NCBI RefSeq assembly: GCF_002870965.1
Contig: NZ_PHSO01000003.1
Coordinates: forward strand, 124,001 to 188,000
Length of the DNA stretch: 64,000 nt
Source: Tsuneonella flava
GTDB taxonomy: Bacteria; Pseudomonadota; Alphaproteobacteria; Sphingomonadales; Sphingomonadaceae
Direction of reading: 5' to 3'
Each line of letters begins with the position of its first letter. Position 1 is the first letter of the stretch. Position numbers and translations under genes: made by a program. The notes beneath the pieces were generated by a model that made no database searches, had not been told where the DNA came from, and saw only the letters and a program-made list of their open reading frames with translations. Of the stretch, positions 40,545-49,109 are shown piece after piece.

Positions 40545-41903
40545 CTATCCGCCCGCCACGGTCATGCCGTCTATGCGGATGGTCGGCACGTTGACTGCGC
40601 GCCAGTCCTCCAGATCGCTTGCCACGGACATGTGCGCGAACATCTGTAGCAGGTTGCCCGCAATCGTGAAGCCCGCCACCGGGCCAGCGATTGCGCCGTT
40701 GACGATCCGGCGCCCCGCCGCGCCCCGGCTGTAATCGCCGGTTACGCCATTCACGCCCTGCCCGATCAGGTAATCGACCAGCACGCCATCTTTAATATCC
40801 GCGATCAGGTCGGCCACGCTCATCTCGCCTGCCAGCAGATCGATATTGCTGGCCGCCACGCCCGGCGATCCCCCGATCCCGCGTGTGGCATGGCCTGTCA
40901 GCTCCAGCCCCAGTTGCGCGGCAGAGGCGACGTTGGTCAGCCAGCCGGTCAGTTTGCCATTCTCCACCAGAGCGCGCGCTGCAGTCGGCACCCCTTCGCC
41001 ATCGAACGGGCGCGAACGCGGGCCACGCGCCTTCAGCGGGTCTTCGACAATGCGGATCGCGTCGGGGAACAGCGATTCCCCTTCATGGCCGAGCAGGAAC
41101 GAGTGCTGGCGAGCAATCGCGGGCGCGCTCATCGCCCCGGCCAGATGGCCGATCAGCGATCCGCCCACACGCGGGGAGAACACCACCGGCATCGGCCCGC
41201 TGGGCACTGATGCAGGGTCGAGCCGCGCCACCGCGCGGTCCCCCGCTCGCTGCCCGATTTCCTGCGGCGACTGCAAGTCGGCCAGATGGCGCGCGCTGCG
41301 ATAGGCATAGTCGCGCTGCATTCCGGCGCCGGTGCCTGCGATCACGCTGGCCGATATGCCATAGCTGGTGCCGTTATAGCTGCGGCAGAACCCTTCGCTG
41401 GTGGCCAGCGTGACTTGCGCGTCGGATGTGCTGGCCCCGCCGCCTTCGGAATTGGTCACCCCGACAACCGCGCGGGCGGCATCTTCCGCTTCGGCGGCGC
41501 GTTCGCGCAATTCTTCGGGAGCAAGTATGTGCGTATCCGCCAGATCGAGCGCGACTATCTCGCCCGTTGCCAGCGAGGCGGCAGGGGCCAGCCCGGCGTA
41601 GGGGTCTTCCGGTGCGATCCGCGCCATATCGACTGCGCGGGCAGCCAGTTCATCGATCCCGGCAGGGGACAGGTCGCTGCCCGAAACGCTGGCCGATCGC
41701 CGCCCGACGAACACCCGCAGCCCCGCCTCCGCACTTTCGGAACGGTCGACATCTTCGAGCTTGCCCAGCCGAACAGACACCGATTGCGAACCGGCCACGC
41801 GGTGCAATGCATCGGCGGCATCGGCACCGTGGCGGCGCGCGGCATCGATCAGCGCGCTGGCAATATCGAGAGCAGTGTTATCCGGGGCAGCAGTCGTAGT
41901 CAT
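40545..41903 (-). CDS. pmbA: PmbA/TldE-type metalloprotease partner protein
   Basis: This 452-residue member of the TldD/PmbA family (peptidase U62) lacks the TldD metal-binding HExxxH motif, as PmbA (TldE) does. The central segments ARQHSFLLGHEGESLFPD and GLELTGHATRGIGGSPGV and the ending VPTIRIDGMTVAGG are typical. TldD-TldE complexes degrade peptides such as CcdA and process some modified peptides. tldD itself is not in the window. It is followed by the BON-MscS gene four bases later. Confidence 0.94.
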   Translation of the reverse strand: MTTTAAPDNTALDIASALIDAARRHGADAADALHRVAGSQSVSVRLGKLEDVDRSESAEAGLRVFVGRRSASVSGSDLSPAGIDELAARAVDMARIAPEDPYAGLAPAASLATGEIVALDLADTHILAPEELRERAAEAEDAARAVVGVTNSEGGGASTSDAQVTLATSEGFCRSYNGTSYGISASVIAGTGAGMQRDYAYRSARHLADLQSPQEIGQRAGDRAVARLDPASVPSGPMPVVFSPRVGGSLIGHLAGAMSAPAIARQHSFLLGHEGESLFPDAIRIVEDPLKARGPRSRPFDGEGVPTAARALVENGKLTGWLTNVASAAQLGLELTGHATRGIGGSPGVAASNIDLLAGEMSVADLIADIKDGVLVDYLIGQGVNGVTGDYSRGAAGRRIVNGAIAGPVAGFTIAGNLLQMFAHMSVASDLEDWRAVNVPTIRIDGMTVAGG

Positions 41904-41947
41904 CCACCCCGGCTAAGCCCTCGCCCGGAAGCGGGCAAGCAGTGAAT

Positions 41948-42328
41948 TCACGCGAGCGCGGCGATAGCCCGCAATATGCCGGTCAAAGCGAACGGCAGAC
42001 CGATGGCCATCGCCCACAGCACGATCTGATCGCGGCGATAGGTGCCCCGCAAAGAGAGGTCGGCGGCTTCTTCATCCGACAGATGCATCCACCGCCGCTC
42101 GAACGCGCGGCACGCGGGGATGATCGCAGCAACCAGCAAAATCAGAGCGATATAGGGGAGCAACGAAGACGAACCGCTTTTCAGCGCATGGATCGTTACG
42201 AAAATCTGCAAACCGGTATAAACCAGCAAGGCATAGGCGACATTGTCGCTCATCCGTTTGCGCCAGTCGAGCTTGTGCCCGTCGGCGGCTTTATCAGCGT
42301 GCGTCGTATGATCGATCGCGTTGGGCAT
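41948..42328 (-). CDS. Small membrane protein of unknown function
   Basis: This 126-residue protein starts MPNAIDHTTHADKAADGHKL, with a polar N-terminus. Hydrophobic segments lie at about 35-50, 57-72 and 100-122, separated by a charged loop AFERRWMHLSDEEAADLSLR. I do not recognise a family. ATG at 42328 was chosen over a longer frame because upstream residues look non-coding. It lies 44 bases before pmbA on the same strand, so it could be the first gene of that operon. Confidence 0.75.
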   Translation of the reverse strand: MPNAIDHTTHADKAADGHKLDWRKRMSDNVAYALLVYTGLQIFVTIHALKSGSSSLLPYIALILLVAAIIPACRAFERRWMHLSDEEAADLSLRGTYRRDQIVLWAMAIGLPFALTGILRAIAALA

Positions 42329-42542
42329 TGCCCTTATCTCCCCTGAGTCCCTTCTCCGATGGAAGACTATTTCATACTCAGTGGCTTGCGGCAAGGGCGC
42401 TAACCATCGCTGTGTGAGTGGCGGCATTTGGCCGGTATCGGGAAGCCGGGCCCCCACTCCCCGTGGCACCGACACCACCAGCCATGCACGAATCCTGCCA
42501 GTTTTCGCGATACGGGGTTTTCACACCGCTCCCGAATGCTAC

Positions 42543-43334
42543 ATGGCAAAGCAAATGAGCACGACCGAAAGCGATACCGCCCCTCCGGCCAACGCCGCCC
42601 CGCCTATCCCGCAGGGCGGGCTGGAAGTCATCTCCATTGCCAAGAGCTACGACAAGCGCGCTGTGCTGACCGACATCTCGCTCAGCGTGGGAAAAGGCGA
42701 AGTGCTCGGCCTGCTCGGCCCCAACGGCGCGGGCAAGACCACCTGTTTCTATTCGATCATGGGCCTTGTGCGCCCCGATGCCGGACGCATCCTGATGGAT
42801 GGCGAAGATGTCACCCGGCTGCCGATGTACCGCCGTGCAGTGCTCGGCCTCGGCTATCTGCCACAGGAAACGAGCATTTTCCGCGGGATGACCGTGGAAC
42901 AGAACATCGAATGCGTGCTCGAACTGGTGGAGCCGGACAGGGATACCCGCGCGCAGGAACTCGACCGGCTGCTCGATGAATTCGGGCTGGAGCGCCTCCG
43001 CGCGACCCCGGCGATGGCGCTTTCCGGCGGCGAGCGGCGGCGGTGCGAAATTGCCCGTGCACTGGCGGCGAAACCCTCGATCATGCTGCTCGACGAACCC
43101 TTTGCCGGGATCGATCCACTGTCGATCAGCGATATCCGCGATCTGGTGAAAGACCTGAAGCAGCGCGGAATCGGTGTGCTGATTACCGACCATAACGTGC
43201 GCGAAACGCTCGATATCGTCGACCGGGCCTGCATCATCTATGGCGGTCAGGTGCTGTTTGCCGGCACGCCGGAGGCGCTGGTTGCAGATGAAAACGTGCG
43301 CCGCCTCTATCTCGGCGAAGGCTTTACCCTGTGA
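42543..43334 (+). CDS. lptB: LPS export ABC transporter ATP-binding protein LptB
   Basis: This 263-residue ATPase powers lipopolysaccharide extraction by LptFG. Walker A is GPNGAGKTT, the ABC signature LSGGERRRCEIARAL, Walker B IMLLDEPFAGIDPL, and the switch His lies in LITDHNVRETL. Standard LptB core of about 240 residues with a 20-residue N-terminal extension. Starts at 42543 or 42555 are possible, neither with a clear SD. Followed by rpoN after 26 bases, the conserved proteobacterial order. Confidence 0.95.
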   Translation: MAKQMSTTESDTAPPANAAPPIPQGGLEVISIAKSYDKRAVLTDISLSVGKGEVLGLLGPNGAGKTTCFYSIMGLVRPDAGRILMDGEDVTRLPMYRRAVLGLGYLPQETSIFRGMTVEQNIECVLELVEPDRDTRAQELDRLLDEFGLERLRATPAMALSGGERRRCEIARALAAKPSIMLLDEPFAGIDPLSISDIRDLVKDLKQRGIGVLITDHNVRETLDIVDRACIIYGGQVLFAGTPEALVADENVRRLYLGEGFTL

Positions 43335-43360
43335 TTGCCGTTACGCTGAAAGGCTGATCG

Positions 43361-44842
43361 ATGGCGCTGGGGCCACGGCTCGACCTGCGACAGTCCCAGT
43401 CGCTGGTGATGACACCGCAATTGCAGCAGGCGATCAAGCTGCTGGCGCTGTCGAACCTCGAACTCGAAACCTTTATCGGACAAGCGCTGGAGGCCAATCC
43501 CCTGCTCGAAGCGGGCGATATCCGCGCCGACGACGCGCCACTGCAACCGCTGGAAGAATTCCCCTCCGAACCGGGTGCGGACAGCGTGGCGGAAGGCGAA
43601 TCCGCGCTCGACATCGATCTGTCGGCAATCGACCGCGACCGCGATACCGGCGATGGAGATTGGGGTGATGGCGATTGGGGCGGCTCCCTATCAGCAGGCG
43701 GGCCGGGCGAAGACGGCCCGTCGATCGACGAACGCGGTGCAGCCGGAGGGCTGAGCCTCACTGACCATCTCCACACGCAGATTGGCGCTGTGGCCGCCGA
43801 TGCGCGGGAAGCGCTGATCGCCGCCGCACTGATCGATCTGATCGACGACGCGGGCTATGTCACTGCTTCGCTGAGCGAGGCCGCCGATATGCTGGGTGTT
43901 CCGTTAGCGGAAGTGGAACGGGCGCTCGCGCTGGTGCAATCGCTCGACCCCACCGGCGTCGGCGCGCGAACGCTGGCCGAATGCCTCGCGTTGCAGGCGA
44001 AAGAGGCGGACCGCTACGATCCCTGCATAGCGCGGCTGATCGACAATCTCGACTTGCTGGCGCGCGGCGAAATCGCCCGGCTGCGGCGAATGTGCGATGT
44101 CGATGAAGACGACTTCGCCGATATGCTGGCCGAACTACGCAGTTACGATCCCAAGCCGGGCCTGGCATTCGATAGCGCGGGCGAAGCGGCCATCGCGCCC
44201 GATATCCTGCTCTCCCCCGCTCCGAAGGGCGATGGATGGGATATTCAGCTCAACGAAGCCACTCTGCCACGCGCAGTGGTCAATCGCGCCTATTATGTCG
44301 AACTGCGCGGCGGCTGCACCGACAAGCAATCGCGCGCATGGCTGAGCGAGCAACTGACCGAAGCGAACTGGCTGATCAAGGCGCTCGACCAGCGCGCGCG
44401 CACGATACTGAAAGTGGCCGCCGAAATTGTGAAGCAGCAGGACGGATTCTTCCGTCGCGGCGTATCCGAACTGCGCCCGCTGACTTTGCGGACAGTGGCC
44501 GACGCGATCGAAATGCATGAAAGCACGGTCAGCCGGGTCACCAGCAACAAATATATCGCCTGCCCCCGTGGCACGTTCGAACTGAAATACTTCTTCACCA
44601 GCGGCGTCGCCAGCGCCGATGGCGAGGGGGCATCGTCCGAAGCGGTCAAGGCTGCGATCAGGGAACTGATCGATGCCGAAGATCCGCGCAAGATCCTGTC
44701 GGACGACACGTTGGTAACCATGCTTAAGGATCGCGGGTTCGATCTGGCCCGGCGGACCGTGGCCAAATACCGCGAAGCGATGGGCATCGGTTCCAGCGTC
44801 CAGCGGCGCCGCGCAAAAAAGCTTGCCAACTTAAGAGGATAG
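43361..44842 (+). CDS. rpoN: RNA polymerase sigma-54 factor
   Basis: This 493-residue sigma factor has region I ([20 protein letters not shown]), which contacts activators, an acidic region II with repeated Gly-Asp-Trp segments at about 88-112, core-binding region, the HTH around [20 protein letters not shown], and the RpoN box [12 protein letters not shown]. No activator of the NtrC type or ptsN/hpf gene is in the window, although hpf and ptsN often follow rpoN; here ctrA follows. Confidence 0.97.
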   Translation: MALGPRLDLRQSQSLVMTPQLQQAIKLLALSNLELETFIGQALEANPLLEAGDIRADDAPLQPLEEFPSEPGADSVAEGESALDIDLSAIDRDRDTGDGDWGDGDWGGSLSAGGPGEDGPSIDERGAAGGLSLTDHLHTQIGAVAADAREALIAAALIDLIDDAGYVTASLSEAADMLGVPLAEVERALALVQSLDPTGVGARTLAECLALQAKEADRYDPCIARLIDNLDLLARGEIARLRRMCDVDEDDFADMLAELRSYDPKPGLAFDSAGEAAIAPDILLSPAPKGDGWDIQLNEATLPRAVVNRAYYVELRGGCTDKQSRAWLSEQLTEANWLIKALDQRARTILKVAAEIVKQQDGFFRRGVSELRPLTLRTVADAIEMHESTVSRVTSNKYIACPRGTFELKYFFTSGVASADGEGASSEAVKAAIRELIDAEDPRKILSDDTLVTMLKDRGFDLARRTVAKYREAMGIGSSVQRRRAKKLANLRG

Positions 44843-44930
44843 CGCACCCCGGCCGATTTTCGCACGGGACCGACGCCCTGCCCCGCCCGATCTGTTGCGC
44901 GAAAGACTCAACCGCCTTTCTGTTATCCCA

Positions 44931-44945
44931 TTTACGCGCTGTTAA
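44931..44945 (+). promoter_or_regulatory. CtrA-like box upstream of ctrA
   Basis: TTTA (44931-44934), seven bases, TTAA (44942-44945) differs from the CtrA consensus TTAA-N7-TTAA at one position, about 95 bases before the ctrA start. Other TTAA and TTAC half-sites occur nearby (44973, around 45000). CtrA autoregulation is established in Caulobacter; here it is inferred. Confidence 0.5.
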
Positions 44946-45039
44946 CCTTTTTCATTCAGATGTTTTGTGGTTAATCGCTGGCAACACCTTTTTACCGAGG
45001 GTTACCAAACGGGTTCTGGGCACAGGGGGGTATATACCC

Positions 45040-45735
45040 ATGCGCGTATTGTTGATCGAGGACGAGCCGACCACCGCCAAGGCGATCGAGCTCATGCTGA
45101 CCACCGAAGGTTTCAATGTTTACAGCACCGATCTGGGCGAGGAAGGCCTCGATCTGGGCAAGCTGTATGATTACGATATCATCCTGCTCGACCTCAACCT
45201 GCCCGATATGCACGGGTATGACGTGCTGAAGAAACTGCGCGTGGCGAAGGTCCAGACGCCGGTCCTGATCCTTTCGGGTATCTCCGAAATGGACAGCAAG
45301 ATCCGCAGCTTCGGCTTCGGTGCGGACGATTACGTGACCAAACCGTTCCACCGTGAGGAACTGGTCGCTCGCATTCATGCTGTCGTCCGCCGCTCGAAAG
45401 GCCACAGCCAGTCGGTTATCCGCACCGGCAAGCTGGCGGTTAACCTCGACACCAAAACCGTGGAAGTCGATGGCGCCCGCGTTCACCTGACGGGCAAGGA
45501 ATACGCGATGCTGGAACTGCTCAGCTTGCGTAAGGGCACCACGCTGACCAAGGAAATGTTCCTTAACCACCTGTATGGCGGGATGGACGAACCCGAACTG
45601 AAAATCATCGACGTGTTCATCTGCAAGCTACGCAAGAAACTCAGCCATGCATGTGCCGGTGAAAACTACATCGAAACCGTCTGGGGCCGCGGCTATGTGC
45701 TGCGCGACGCCAACGAAGAGGCTGAAGCGGCCTGA
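45040..45735 (+). CDS. ctrA: Cell cycle response regulator CtrA
   Basis: This 231-residue OmpR-type regulator has a receiver with acidic pocket LLIEDEP, phospho-acceptor Asp in [17 protein letters not shown] (about residue 51) and [14 protein letters not shown], then a winged-helix domain with [20 protein letters not shown] and [20 protein letters not shown], which is almost diagnostic for CtrA. It controls division, motility and GTA-like genes in alphaproteobacteria; in sphingomonads it is often non-essential. ATG at 45040. It has its own promoter region and a terminator, so it is monocistronic. Confidence 0.97.
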   Translation: MRVLLIEDEPTTAKAIELMLTTEGFNVYSTDLGEEGLDLGKLYDYDIILLDLNLPDMHGYDVLKKLRVAKVQTPVLILSGISEMDSKIRSFGFGADDYVTKPFHREELVARIHAVVRRSKGHSQSVIRTGKLAVNLDTKTVEVDGARVHLTGKEYAMLELLSLRKGTTLTKEMFLNHLYGGMDEPELKIIDVFICKLRKKLSHACAGENYIETVWGRGYVLRDANEEAEAA

Positions 45736-45788
45736 ACCCAACCGATTTAGCCCGCCGCTTTCTTCGGGATCGTGGCGGACGGGGCAAG

Positions 45789-45821
45789 CCGCCCGGTGCA
45801 GCGATGCGCCGGGCGGTTTTG
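45789..45821 (+). terminator. Rho-independent terminator after ctrA
   Basis: CCGCCCGGTGC (45789-45799) pairs with GCGCCGGGCGG (45806-45816), one G-T opposition, followed by TTTTG. Confidence 0.85.
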
Positions 45822-45886
45822 TATCGGGCGCGCAACTGCATATCCCCCCTCGACAAAACCCGCCTCAACCGCCTAGCGCGCGCGGC

Positions 45887-46588
45887 ATGAGTGCTTACAA
45901 ACAAGGCGATCCGACAACCCTGAACCGGCTCTATGGCCGCAGCCAGGGCAAACCCCTGCGTGCCGCGCAGCAGGAACTGGTCGACAACCTGCTGCCGCAA
46001 ATCGCCGTGCCCGCCGAAGGGCCGATCACGGCAGAGCGGCTGTTCGGGCACGATTGCCCGCTGCATTTCGAAATCGGTTTCGGCGGGGGCGAACATCTGG
46101 CCTACCGCGCCGATCTGCTGCCCGATCACGGGTTCATCGGCGCCGAACCGTTCGTCAATGGCGTGGCGCAGGCGCTGACCCATGTGCGCGACGGGGCGCT
46201 GGGCAATGTGCGTATCCAGCATGGCGATGCACTGGAGGTGCTGCGCTGCGTACCCGATGGCGCGCTGACGATGCTTTATCTGCTCCACCCCGATCCCTGG
46301 CCCAAGGCGAAACATGCCAAGCGACGAATGATGAACGACGGGCCGGTGGACATGATCGCCGCCAAGCTGAAACCGGGCGGCGAATTCCGCTTCGGCACCG
46401 ACCACGCGGTTTACCTGCGCCACGCATTAATGGTGATGCGCCGCCACCGGCACCAGTTCGACTGGCAGGTCGAATCTCGCAAAAGCTGGGAAGTGCGCCC
46501 TTCGGGCTGGTGCGAAACCCGCTACGAACACAAAGCCCGCACCGTTTTCGGCCACGAAGTGTGGTATTTTCGCTTCCGCCGGAAATAA
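45887..46588 (+). CDS. trmB: tRNA (guanine-N7-)-methyltransferase
   Basis: This 233-residue enzyme makes m7G46 in tRNA. The SAM site is FEIGFGGGEHLAYRA, the substrate region LLHPDPWPKAKHAKRRM and the C-terminal TRYEHKARTVFGHEVWYFRF, all typical of TrmB. ATG at 45887; an in-frame extension into ctrA's end is not used. It ends about 100 bases before the YfiR-like gene. Confidence 0.95.
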   Translation: MSAYKQGDPTTLNRLYGRSQGKPLRAAQQELVDNLLPQIAVPAEGPITAERLFGHDCPLHFEIGFGGGEHLAYRADLLPDHGFIGAEPFVNGVAQALTHVRDGALGNVRIQHGDALEVLRCVPDGALTMLYLLHPDPWPKAKHAKRRMMNDGPVDMIAAKLKPGGEFRFGTDHAVYLRHALMVMRRHRHQFDWQVESRKSWEVRPSGWCETRYEHKARTVFGHEVWYFRFRRK

Positions 46589-46689
46589 ACCTCGCCCACC
46601 GTAGCTGCCCCGGCCCCAGTGCCCGCTGGCCCCTTTGCGGGGCAACGGATTGCCTTGCCCGGCCTGCTTTTGTATTAGCTTTTTTATTA

Positions 46690-47271
46690 ATGATGGTTCC
46701 GCGTGTTCTTGTCTGCTCTCCTTTGAGGAGGATTGCATGGAAGCGGCGCGGTTTCGCGTTGCTGGCTGCGCCGTTCCTGATCTCGGCGACCGGCGGAATT
46801 ACTCCCGTGGCCATGCCGGTCGAACCGGCCGATTCACGCGCGGCGATGGCGACGGCTCACCTCGTCCGGTCGATCCTCGAATATACCCGCTGGCCGCAAC
46901 AACCCGATCCGATCAACGTCTGTGTCGTCGGCCGGTCCCGCTTTGGCCCGGATTATCCCTTATCCACGCTCGGCAACGAGGTGGCGATCGTCCGGCGCAA
47001 TGTGTCACAGGCAAACGCCAGCTCGATCGCAGGTTGCGACGTTCTGTATCTGGGCGATGTCGCGCTCCATCGCGCGCGTCAGTGGACTGCGGCGGTGCGC
47101 GGTACCGCTGTGCTAACCATTGCGGAGCGCGATCCGCAATGCCTCAGCGAGAGCATGTTCTGCCTGGTTTACCGGCAACAGACGATCTCTTTTCGCATAA
47201 ATACCGATGCCATCGCCCGATCCGATGTCAGGATCGACCCCCGCGTCCTGCGTATTTCACGGGGGGGTTAA
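46690..47271 (+). CDS. yfiR: YfiR-like periplasmic repressor of a diguanylate cyclase
   Basis: This 193-residue exported protein of the YfiR (DUF4154) family has a hydrophobic segment ALLAAPFLISATGG, then AHLVRSILEYTRWP, INVCVVGRSRFG, GCDVLYLGDV and the pair QCLSESMFC, whose Cys-to-Cys spacing of seven matches the Cys145-Cys152 disulphide of Pseudomonas YfiR. YfiR holds YfiN inactive from the periplasm. Followed by the cyclase after three bases. The start is unsure: ATG 46690/46693 has no SD, whereas a strong SD (GAGGAGG, 46725-46731) precedes an out-of-frame ATG at 46737; TTG 46723 is another option. Confidence 0.85.
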   Translation: MMVPRVLVCSPLRRIAWKRRGFALLAAPFLISATGGITPVAMPVEPADSRAAMATAHLVRSILEYTRWPQQPDPINVCVVGRSRFGPDYPLSTLGNEVAIVRRNVSQANASSIAGCDVLYLGDVALHRARQWTAAVRGTAVLTIAERDPQCLSESMFCLVYRQQTISFRINTDAIARSDVRIDPRVLRISRGG

Positions 47272-47274
47272 GCG

Positions 47275-48507
47275 ATGGAAAAGCAACGCCGATCCCCACC
47301 TCTCAATAAAGTGCTCGCAGGTGTTCACCGCCGTCTGGTGCTGATCGCGGTTTCGCTCGCCAGTCTGGCGCTTTTAACCGGCAGCACGATGGCGATGCAC
47401 GAATACCTCGATCGCAATCTGCATCTGATCGCCGGAACAGTCGCCTATACGGTGGAACCGGCCATCATATTTCAGGATATGGAGGCCGCGCGCGATGGCA
47501 CAGTGTCGGTCGCCTCCAACGAGATCGTGGATCGCCTGATCGTGGTCGACCCTTCAGGGCGCGAACTGGTCAATTTCGAAAAGCCGAACGAGAGCTTTCT
47601 TCCCCGCACGGTGATCGAATTCGCCAATAATCTGCTGTGGCCGCAACCCGTTCGCCAGAGCATCACTCACAATGGCCGGATAGTGGGCGAAGTCTATGCT
47701 TTCGGCAGCGCGGTCAGCATCGTCTATTTCCTGCTGTCGGGTCTGCTGATTACGTTGTGCTGCGTCGGCATTGCGCTGTTGGCCAGCACTATGCTGGCCC
47801 GCAAGTTGCGCGCAGGCGTAACCGATCCCCTCAGCCACGCAGTCGAAGTCGCCCGCTCTGTGCGCCTGGAGCGCGCCTTCGATCGCCGCGTCCCGGCCCC
47901 CGGTATCGCGGAAGTCGATGATTTCGTGGAAGATTTCAACGCCCTGCTGAGCGAGATGCATGGTTGGTACACCGGGCTGACCGAACAGAACGAACAACTT
48001 ACCCGCAAAGCGATGCACGACACGCTGACCGGGCTGGGCAACCGCGCCCTGTTCGATCAGCAACTGGGCATTGCTATTGCCAAAGCAGATCAGAGCGAAG
48101 GCTGCTTTGCCGTGCTGTTTCTCGATGGCGACGGCTTCAAGCAGATCAACGACAGCCACGGCCACACCGCGGGCGACGCCGTGCTGATGGAACTGGCCAG
48201 CCGCCTGCGCGGATGTATCCGCAAAGTCGACGGCGCATACCGGCTCGGCGGCGATGAATTCGCCATTATTCTGGCGTCACCGGTCAGCAAGCCGGAAATC
48301 GACTACATCGTCGAGCGGATTTCGGAGGCGATGGAGCCCGAAATCGAAACACCATCGGGCGCCCTCGTCCGCATATCGATGAGCGTAGGCTTCTCGCTAT
48401 ACCCTGATGACGGGCGCGCCTCTGGCGAGCTGATGCAGAAAGCGGACGAGGCAATGTACAACCACAAATCGCGGAAACGGAATGATGACTATGCCTATTC
48501 GCACTAG
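47275..48507 (+). CDS. yfiN: YfiN/TpbB-like membrane diguanylate cyclase
   Basis: This 410-residue enzyme makes c-di-GMP. TM1 is at about residues 20-40, a CHASE8-like periplasmic domain at 42-143, TM2 at 145-172, then a HAMP segment and the cyclase domain. GGDEF is intact at 325-329 and the inhibitory I-site RKVD (316-319) sits exactly five residues before it, so product inhibition is likely. Partner genes on both sides (YfiR repressor, YfiB lipoprotein) define the tripartite YfiBNR system, which in Pseudomonas links envelope state to biofilm formation. Confidence 0.92.
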   Translation: MEKQRRSPPLNKVLAGVHRRLVLIAVSLASLALLTGSTMAMHEYLDRNLHLIAGTVAYTVEPAIIFQDMEAARDGTVSVASNEIVDRLIVVDPSGRELVNFEKPNESFLPRTVIEFANNLLWPQPVRQSITHNGRIVGEVYAFGSAVSIVYFLLSGLLITLCCVGIALLASTMLARKLRAGVTDPLSHAVEVARSVRLERAFDRRVPAPGIAEVDDFVEDFNALLSEMHGWYTGLTEQNEQLTRKAMHDTLTGLGNRALFDQQLGIAIAKADQSEGCFAVLFLDGDGFKQINDSHGHTAGDAVLMELASRLRGCIRKVDGAYRLGGDEFAIILASPVSKPEIDYIVERISEAMEPEIETPSGALVRISMSVGFSLYPDDGRASGELMQKADEAMYNHKSRKRNDDYAYSH

Positions 48508-49012
48508 CATTCGTGGCTTGCGCTGGCTGTTGCTTGCTCTGATCCTGCCACTTGTCGCCGCCTGCCAGTCGGTCCCGCCCCAGCCCTCTTCGCCCTATTC
48601 TGCCGAACAGGTGGCGTTACTGAGGTCTTACGATTTTCAGCAAAACGGCGATGAATGGGCGTTGGGTCTGCAAGGCAAGCTGCTGTTCGCATTCGACGAC
48701 AGCAATCTGGCAGAGGAACAGGCGCAGCGGCTTAAAGAGATGGCGGCCGCGTTGCAGAAAGTGGGCATCGCCGGATGCACCGTAAGTGGCCATACCGACT
48801 CGGTCGGCACCGAAGAATACAACCAGCAGCTGTCGCTGCGCCGCGCCGAAGCGGTGCGCGGTGCGCTGGTTGCAGGCGGGCTGTCAGCCGGGCATGTGAC
48901 CGCTGTCGGCAAGGGATCGTCTCAGCCGATTGAAAGCAACGATACTGCCGACGGGCGTCAGGAAAACCGCCGGGTCGTGATCCTGATTTCTGCGGACGAT
49001 GTCGCGCTCTGA
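48482..49012 (+). CDS. yfiB: YfiB-like OmpA-domain lipoprotein
   Basis: This 176-residue lipoprotein (signal ending LPLVAAC) has an OmpA-like peptidoglycan-binding domain: LGLQGKLLFAFDDSNL, SGHTDSVGTEEYNQQLSLRR and DGRQENRRVVILIS. In the YfiBNR system this protein binds and sequesters YfiR, releasing the cyclase. Its start overlaps the 3' end of the cyclase gene by 26 bases, with ATG choices at 48482, 48485 and 48491, so the three genes form a tightly coupled unit. Confidence 0.9.
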   Translation: MMTMPIRTSIRGLRWLLLALILPLVAACQSVPPQPSSPYSAEQVALLRSYDFQQNGDEWALGLQGKLLFAFDDSNLAEEQAQRLKEMAAALQKVGIAGCTVSGHTDSVGTEEYNQQLSLRRAEAVRGALVAGGLSAGHVTAVGKGSSQPIESNDTADGRQENRRVVILISADDVAL

Positions 49013-49109
49013 TTCATCCGCGCGCTGTTGCGGAATTGCCGGAACGTCGGAGTGCCCGCGCGGTTGATCGGATGACGGCATATTGCCTGCGACCACCGGA
49101 GCACCCCTG

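Noticed and set aside
46737-47309. Gene starting at ATG 46737 behind a strong SD
   Set aside because: The frame gives an Arg/Gly-rich sequence without signal peptide or family, overlapping the clear YfiR frame; kept only as a note on start uncertainty.
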